Positions 4,714-8,596 of a DNA stretch of 8,596 nt are shown in pieces; position 1 is the first letter of the stretch, and each line of letters opens with the position of its first letter. Below the pieces are notes generated by a model that was given only the letters and a program-made list of their open reading frames with translations, was not told the origin of the DNA and made no database searches. The translations under genes and the position numbers were made by a program. This DNA comes from Angelakisella sp. Lineage in GTDB: Bacteria; Bacillota; Clostridia; Oscillospirales; Ruminococcaceae. The stretch spans positions 1-8,596 of the forward strand of contig JAAWEO010000078.1 in assembly GCA_022794295.1 (NCBI GenBank), read 5' to 3'.

Positions 4714-6942
4714 CTAAGCAGAATTTTTTCTTTCCCCGGCGCTCATCTGCCGGTAGTAGGAAACGATCCGGTCGGCCAGCAGGGTATTGCGCTGGTCAAT
4801 GTCGTTTTTATCAATGGCGATATAGAGCGCCTGCTTCTGTCCCACCAGGATGACCTGGCGCTTTGCGCGGGAGACCGCCGTATAGATCAGGTTCCGGCGC
4901 AGCATGATGTAATGCTCCTTGAGGATGGGGATGATGACCGTATGGTACTCGCTCCCCTGGCTCTTGTGGATGGTAGTGGCGTAGGCCAGCTCCAGCTGGG
5001 ATAGCTCCTCGGTGGAATAGTCCACCGCCCGTTCGTCGGAAAACAGCACCCGAAGGGTGTCGCCATCCTCTTCATCCTGGGTGATGCTGACGATAAGCCC
5101 CACATCCCCGTTGCTGACGGCCTCCCGGTTTTTGGTCTGGATCACCTTGTCCAGCTCCCGAAAGACCTGGGCGCCGTATTTGATCTCTTTCTTGCAGGGG
5201 TCCGGCGGATTGATCCGCTTCTGGATCTCCTCGTTGAGCCGCTTGACGCTGCATTCGCCCCGGCTGCGGAAGGGGGCCAGGATCTGTACCTCCAGCAGAT
5301 TCTGGTGGGTAACAGCCTCCTGATAGACATTTAAGACGATCTGTGCCGCTTCATCAGCCTGATTTGCGGGCAGAAAACGGAAATCCTCGCCGTAGAAAAG
5401 CGAGTCCTTGCGCCCCTGGTTGATGGCGTGGGCGTTTAGGGCGATCCGGCTGGCCTCCTTTTGGCGGTAGGCAATATCCAGATGGGCCGTGGGAATCAGA
5501 CGGCACCGCAGCAGTTCCCGCAGCACATTGCCGGGGCCTACCGAGGGCAGCTGATCCGGGTCGCCCACCAGAAGGAGCTGGGTCCCCGTTTCAATCCGGC
5601 GGAACAGCTCTGCCGCCAGCCGCATATCGATCATGGAGACTTCATCCACGATCACCAGGTCGGCTTCCAGCGGTATGCTGCCGCCGAAATATTCCTCGCC
5701 GTCATTGGCGTAAAGGCCCAACGCGCTGTGAAGTGTAGAGGCCGCCGGGTGCCCGATAGATTTCACCATCCGCCTGCTGGCCCGCCCTGTGGGGGCCGCA
5801 AGAAGGATCTCCCCCTTGGGTCTGACCCGTTTGTAGATGTCCAGGATCACCCGCAGGGTGGTGGTCTTGCCGGTACCGGGGCCGCCGGTGATGATGCTCA
5901 ACGGGCTTTTGGCCCACATCCGCACCGCCTCCGCCTGTTTTTCCGAAAGGGTCAGACCAAGGGAGGACTGGGACTTTATCAGTTCCGTATCCATATCCGC
6001 TGGCAGGCTGTTTTGGCCGGAAAGCATCATCAGCGCCTTGCGGGCCACATCCACCTCCGCTTTTCTCAGGTCGGGCTTATATACCCGCCGGATTTCACAG
6101 ATCAGCCTTTTCTCCGCCAGAAGCTGGTTCAGCCGTGCCTCCACAACGGGGCGGGTGACCTTCTCCTGGGGCAAGCCCTCGTTGAGCAGCAGGTGGGCCT
6201 TTTGCAGCAGTTCCCCATAGGGGAGGAACAGATGCCCTGCCTGTTCTGCTTCGTCCAGCAGGTAGCACAGCCCGCCCCCGATCCGCAGAGGGTCGGAGGG
6301 GCTGCACCGGACCGCGCAGGCGATGACATCCACGATCTTGAAGCCAAAGCCCCTGATCTCGCACAGGCGAAAGGGCTGATTCTGGAGGATCTCCATGGCG
6401 TTGCCGCCAAAGGCTTCCAGCACCTTTGCCGCTTTCTTGACGCTGATCCCATAGGGGGAAAGGCGGGCCACAATGTTCCGCAGCGCCCGGCTTTCCTGAA
6501 AAGAAAGCCGTATCTTCTCCAGCTTCTGCGGGGAAATGCCGCGGATACGCAGCAGCTCCTCCGGCCGGTTTTCCAGCACCTCCATCGTCTGGAGCCCAAA
6601 GGCCCTATAGATGGCGGCGGCCATTTTGGGCCCGACGCCCTTGATAAGCCCGGAACTCAGATAGCCGATAATCCCCTCCTTGGTCTGGTGGACCAACTTC
6701 CGAAAGGACTCGACGCTCAGCTGAAGGCCGTACTTGCTGTCTTCCCACTGGCCGGTGATCTCGAAATCCACCGCATCAGTGGTGGGCAGGTTGTAGCCCT
6801 TGGCCGTAATGACGGTCCGGCCCGGTGTGGAGAATTTACTGCGGGCCGCTGCCGGCAGGTTTGGTTCTTCCGTGACATAGCGGCAGATGGTGAATCCGTT
6901 CTCCTTGCTCTGGAAAACGGTACTGTGCCAGGTGCATCGCAT
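4714..6942 (-). CDS. RecD2-like ATP-dependent DNA helicase
   Basis: An intact 742-residue superfamily 1B helicase, close to the usual RecD2 length. Three helix-hairpin-helix units come first: GLIKGVGPKMA (98-108), LRIRGISPQKL (131-141), CEIRGFGFKI (194-203). Helicase motifs follow in order: I, GGPGTGKTT (353-361, Lys359); II, VIVDEVSM (D433, E434); III, GDPDQLPS (460-467); IV, AYRQ (491-494); V, TIHKSQGSE (657-665); VI, TAVSRAKRQ (688-696). RecD2 enzymes unwind DNA 5' to 3' and act in repair or, on mobile elements, in processing. The frame runs on upstream to 7320, but this is an artefact of a frameshift in the preceding gene. ATG 6942 has AAGGAGG (6957-6951) 8 nt upstream and gives the normal N-terminus (MRCTWHSTVFQSKENGF). 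It is the only large undamaged gene of the element. It could equally be called TraA/RecD family; the chromosomal recD2 is probably elsewhere. Confidence 0.92.
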   Translation of the reverse strand: MRCTWHSTVFQSKENGFTICRYVTEEPNLPAAARSKFSTPGRTVITAKGYNLPTTDAVDFEITGQWEDSKYGLQLSVESFRKLVHQTKEGIIGYLSSGLIKGVGPKMAAAIYRAFGLQTMEVLENRPEELLRIRGISPQKLEKIRLSFQESRALRNIVARLSPYGISVKKAAKVLEAFGGNAMEILQNQPFRLCEIRGFGFKIVDVIACAVRCSPSDPLRIGGGLCYLLDEAEQAGHLFLPYGELLQKAHLLLNEGLPQEKVTRPVVEARLNQLLAEKRLICEIRRVYKPDLRKAEVDVARKALMMLSGQNSLPADMDTELIKSQSSLGLTLSEKQAEAVRMWAKSPLSIITGGPGTGKTTTLRVILDIYKRVRPKGEILLAAPTGRASRRMVKSIGHPAASTLHSALGLYANDGEEYFGGSIPLEADLVIVDEVSMIDMRLAAELFRRIETGTQLLLVGDPDQLPSVGPGNVLRELLRCRLIPTAHLDIAYRQKEASRIALNAHAINQGRKDSLFYGEDFRFLPANQADEAAQIVLNVYQEAVTHQNLLEVQILAPFRSRGECSVKRLNEEIQKRINPPDPCKKEIKYGAQVFRELDKVIQTKNREAVSNGDVGLIVSITQDEEDGDTLRVLFSDERAVDYSTEELSQLELAYATTIHKSQGSEYHTVIIPILKEHYIMLRRNLIYTAVSRAKRQVILVGQKQALYIAIDKNDIDQRNTLLADRIVSYYRQMSAGERKNSA

Positions 6943-6955
6943 CCTTTCCACCTCC

Positions 6956-7320
6956 TTATGCGGTTTCCAGCCGCTTGACCGCAAAGCTGCGGCTTTCGCT
7001 GGTGGTGGTGTACTGGTCGTAAATATCCGGGTGGTTAAGCCGCAGTTTCTCACCGGGTAAAGGGCATCCTCCGCCCGGAGGAGCAGCTTGGTGTTGGCCA
7101 TGGTATCCTGGAGGATGCCCTCCTTGCCCATCAGCCGGTACCAGTCGCAAAGGACCTTACCGGAGGTGGAGCTTTCGTCAATGGCCTCGAACCGCACCTC
7201 TTTGGTAGGGATGGAGCGCCAGGAGGCGTTTTCCTCCTGTTCCCGCAGGAACTCCAAACACTCCTGCTGTTCTCCAAAGGTCCTGGAGAAGTTGTCCGCA
7301 TAGCACATGGTTTCGCTCAT
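6956..7320 (-). pseudogene. Unknown small element protein with a -1 frameshift
   Basis: ATG 7320 follows AAAGGCGG by 8 nt. The first frame encodes MSETMCYADNFSRTFGEQQE through LRAEDALYP (89 residues). At the GGG run 7055-7057 one base appears to be missing; restoring it gives ALYPGEKLRLNHPDIYDQYT and an end SFAVKRLETA with TAA at 6958-6956, 121 residues in all. The stop overlaps the ribosome binding site of the helicase gene, as expected of an operon neighbour, which supports this as the real 3' end. Without the correction the frame runs straight into the helicase and makes a false 868-residue fusion. Acidic, no membrane segment, two cysteines; I do not recognise the family. Confidence 0.6.
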
Positions 7321-7386
7321 TCTGTTTTCCGCCTTTCTAAAAAATTATTTGAAGCCGTGACCGGATGGCCAGCGGCGTTCAGACAC

Positions 7387-7436
7387 AAAAAAAGAGCGGA
7401 ACCGCCCGGAGGTTTCCTCCTGGGTCAATTCCGCTC
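7387..7436 (-). terminator. Intrinsic terminator, --strand, proximal of two
   Basis: On the - strand, GAGCGGAA (7436-7429) pairs with TTCCGCTC (7401-7394). Inside it, GGG and CCTCC-type arms (7424-7422/7407-7405 and GGAGG 7420-7416 with CCTCC 7412-7408) form an upper stem with a TTT-equivalent loop. Seven T follow (7393-7387). It stands about 65 nt upstream of the small element gene that precedes the helicase, so it would either insulate that operon or act as an attenuator in its leader. Confidence 0.8.
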
Positions 7437-7466
7437 ACTGCCGGCTCCTTCGGCCGGGAATAGATG

Positions 7467-7504
7467 AAAAAAGCGCCAACAGGGTATAACTACCCCACTG
7501 GCGC
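7467..7504 (-). terminator. Intrinsic terminator, --strand, distal of two
   Basis: On the - strand, GCGCCA (7504-7499) pairs with TGGCGC (7478-7473), and an upper stem GGGTA/TACCC (7495-7491 with 7486-7482) closes a 4-nt loop. Six T follow (7472-7467). It is 30 nt ahead of the second terminator in the direction of transcription, making a tandem pair. Confidence 0.75.
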
Positions 7505-7509
7505 CGCGC

Positions 7510-7531
7510 GGTGTCAATAAAGATTGACACC
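7510..7531. repeat. Perfect 9-bp inverted repeat, possible operator
   Basis: GGTGTCAAT (7510-7518) and ATTGACACC (7523-7531) are perfect inverted copies separated by AAAG. Neither strand has a T-tract after it, so it is not a simple terminator. It could be a regulator binding site or the top of a structured leader RNA. Its core TGTCAA/TTGACA also occurs, in the opposite arrangement, in the dyad at 2401-2424. Confidence 0.6.
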
Positions 7532-7817
7532 TACAAAAACTTCTACCTGGATACCACCCTCAAAACGAGGGGATAGCCTAACAACAATTTATTTTTTAGT
7601 TTACCATACACTATATTTTGTGCTGCCTAATGAATATAGATGGAGTTGCAACAATAATACGGCAAGAATGATGCACAGGGAGGTCGCATGGCCTGCCGCC
7701 ACCATACCTTAGTGGAGATGGGAATCAAACCCAAATAGCTTCTCATTCCCAGCACCCTCCCGATTGATACCTGCCGTTCCCCAGTATATAATTGAAATAA
7801 GCCATTGAGTTTTATTC

Positions 7818-7847
7818 TTGACCAAATTTTGACTTTCTTCCTATATG
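7818..7847 (+). promoter_or_regulatory. Probable promoter of the two-component operon
   Basis: TTGACC (7818-7823) and TATATG (7842-7847) are 18 nt apart; TATGAT at 7844-7849 is an alternative -10 with 20-nt spacing. A start near 7855 would leave a short leader containing the GGAGG at 7860-7864, and would exclude the upstream in-frame ATG at 7845 as a start codon. Confidence 0.5.
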
Positions 7848-7871
7848 ATGAAAAAGACTGGAGGTGTCCGC

Positions 7872-8546
7872 ATGGCGTATCGAATTTTAATCGTTGATGA
7901 TGAGCCGATTCTGACCGAACTGCTTTCCGCCCATTTGCAGGATCACGGCTATACAGTTTCCGTTGCGGGCAGCAGCGATGAAGCCCTGGCAAAGCTGAAT
8001 ACAAAGCCAAATCTCATCCTTCTGGACATCAATATGCCAGGGATGGACGGGCTGGAGCTGTGCAAGGTCATTCGGAATCATATCGTCTGCCCTATCCTGT
8101 TTCTGACGGCGCGGATCACAGAACAGGATAAGGTCAACGGCCTGCGGGCCGGAGGGGACGACTATATTACCAAGCCTTTCGGCTTGCAGGAATTGCTTGC
8201 CCGCATTGAGGCCCATCTGCGCCGGGACGAGCGGCACAACCGCCCGCCGGAGGTCGTGACCTCCCAGGGGCTGATTATCAACCTCTCTGATCGAAAAGTA
8301 TTTTGGAACGAGCAGGAACTTTCCTTTTCCAAGAGGGAATTTGACATCATCGAATTTCTGTCCTCTAATCCCAATCAGGTTTTTGACAAAGAACGCATTT
8401 ATGAGGCGGTATGGGGCTATGACGCGGAGGGCGACAGCAGCGTGATTAAAGAGCATATTCGCAAAATCCGCGCAAAGCTCATGCAGGCCAGCGGAAGTGA
8501 GTACATCGAAACAGTTTGGGGGATGGGCTACCGATGGAAAAAATAA
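7872..8546 (+). CDS. OmpR/PhoB-family response regulator
   Basis: A 224-residue two-domain transcription factor. The receiver domain (residues 4-118) has the acidic pocket D9-D10, the phosphate-accepting D52 in LLDINMPGMDG, the switch T79 and the conserved K101 in TKPF. The C-terminal winged helix (about 127-223) shows LSFSKREFDIIEFL, the recognition-helix region SSVIKEHIRKIRAKL and the closing ETVWGMGYRW. It binds promoter DNA once phosphorylated by its sensor kinase. The start at 7872 has GGAGG (7860-7864) 7 nt upstream; in-frame ATGs at 7845 and 7848 would add residues foreign to the family. The next gene, probably the kinase, overlaps its 3' end. The target genes, likely downstream or nearby, are outside the window, so the stimulus cannot be named. 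Confidence 0.95.
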   Translation: MAYRILIVDDEPILTELLSAHLQDHGYTVSVAGSSDEALAKLNTKPNLILLDINMPGMDGLELCKVIRNHIVCPILFLTARITEQDKVNGLRAGGDDYITKPFGLQELLARIEAHLRRDERHNRPPEVVTSQGLIINLSDRKVFWNEQELSFSKREFDIIEFLSSNPNQVFDKERIYEAVWGYDAEGDSSVIKEHIRKIRAKLMQASGSEYIETVWGMGYRWKK

Positions 8547-8596
8547 AAAGGCGGTCATTGAAACGCTCTTTTATGAAGGCTGTGGCGGTCACTATG
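8534..8596 (+). CDS. Probable sensor histidine kinase, N-terminus only
   Basis: ATG 8534 overlaps the response regulator by 13 nt in another frame and is preceded by a G-rich GGGGGA about 10 nt upstream. The 21 codons present, MEKIKRRSLKRSFMKAVAVTM, give a very basic start followed by the beginning of a hydrophobic stretch, as expected for the first cytoplasmic residues and membrane segment of a kinase. No kinase motif is visible; the call rests on position after a response regulator. Confidence 0.6.
   Translation, partial: MEKIKRRSLKRSFMKAVAVTM

Larger units (their letters stand above)
1931..7531. mobile_element. Remnant of an integrative (ICE-like) element at tRNA-Leu
   Basis: Grouping the --strand block: truncated tyrosine integrase beside a tRNA 3' end, ParR-like and ParM-like partition genes, CHC2 primase-like protein, an accessory protein and a RecD2-like helicase. 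This set is typical of the replication/maintenance parts of Firmicutes integrative and conjugative elements. Decay is shown by two chimeric ORFs and four single-base frameshifts, and by loss of the integrase C-terminus. No relaxase, coupling protein or type IV secretion gene is in the window. The left edge is inferred from the tRNA. The right edge is arbitrary: I saw no second copy of the tRNA 3' end, so the element may continue beyond the window. Confidence 0.55.
7321..7817. other. Gene-free region with stacked hairpins
   Basis: No convincing protein gene. From left to right it holds two --strand terminators (7387-7436 and 7467-7504) with a small hairpin between them (CCGGC 7441-7445, GCCGG 7453-7457), a perfect inverted repeat (7510-7531), and a 5-bp hairpin CCCTC/GAGGG (7557-7571). 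DNA from about 7575 to 7817 is more AT-rich and shows nothing I can name. It may be the leader of the --strand helicase operon, or the junction between the element and its flank. Confidence 0.5.

Noticed and set aside
5461..6978. 505-codon + strand open frame opposite the helicase gene
   Set aside because: It lies wholly antisense to a helicase with all motifs. The product is rich in Gly, Pro, His and Gln without domain sense and has no ribosome binding site; long antisense frames are common in GC-rich genes.
7511..7576. Short + strand peptide frame (IDTYKNFYLDTTLKTRG end)
   Set aside because: It starts at a GTG inside the inverted repeat without a ribosome binding site, and only 21 codons are open. 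It could be a fragment of an element gene but cannot be supported.
7627..8010. 127-codon --strand frame under the response regulator start
   Set aside because: It overlaps the clear receiver domain on the + strand and shows no domain pattern.
1931..8596. Second copy of the tRNA-Leu 3' end (attR)
   Set aside because: Searched by eye for the T-arm and acceptor sequence; none seen, so the right end of the element is not placed.
1..8596. CRISPR array or tandem repeat array
   Set aside because: No regularly spaced direct repeats were seen anywhere in the window.

Overview
The window looks like a chromosome segment of a gut-type Clostridia bacterium, most likely Oscillospiraceae-like. This is inferred from GC-rich codon use, strong AGGAGG-type ribosome binding sites, a tRNA with an encoded CCA end, and the gene families present. 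No species is claimed.

Left part (1-1930, + strand): ordinary housekeeping DNA. The last codons of an unidentified gene run by ATGA overlap into ruvX (Holliday-junction resolvase-like, pre-16S rRNA nuclease). A NudF-type ADP-ribose pyrophosphatase and a dCMP deaminase follow; the deaminase looks more like the vertebrate/phage type than a short generic deaminase. A consensus promoter (TTGACT-17 nt-TATTAT) then drives a complete tRNA-Leu(UAA), closed by a strong intrinsic terminator.

Middle part (about 1950-7531, all genes on the - strand): a decayed fragment of an integrative/conjugative-type element lying against the 3' end of the tRNA-Leu gene, the classic insertion site for such elements. 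Read in transcription order (right to left) it holds: a small unknown gene broken by a frameshift; an intact RecD2-like helicase; a Pro/Gln-rich accessory protein broken by a frameshift; a CHC2 zinc-finger primase-like N-terminus fused in frame to other sequence; an actin-like (ParM-like) segregation ATPase remnant with two frameshifts; a ParR-like partner protein with its own terminator; and a chimeric ORF joining a short acidic N-terminus to the core of a tyrosine integrase that lacks its catalytic C-terminus. The modules suggest replication/processing (helicase, primase) plus partition (ParM/ParR). Two in-frame gene fusions and four single-base frameshifts, all placed in homopolymer runs, argue that this copy is no longer an autonomous element, unless the frameshifts are sequencing errors.

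Right part (7321-8596): about 550 bp without a convincing gene. It contains two tandem --strand intrinsic terminators, a perfect 9-bp inverted repeat and a probable + strand promoter. After it comes an OmpR/PhoB-type response regulator and, overlapping it by 13 nt, the first 21 codons of what is probably its sensor histidine kinase. Whether this two-component pair is element cargo or host DNA cannot be decided, because no right attachment site is visible.
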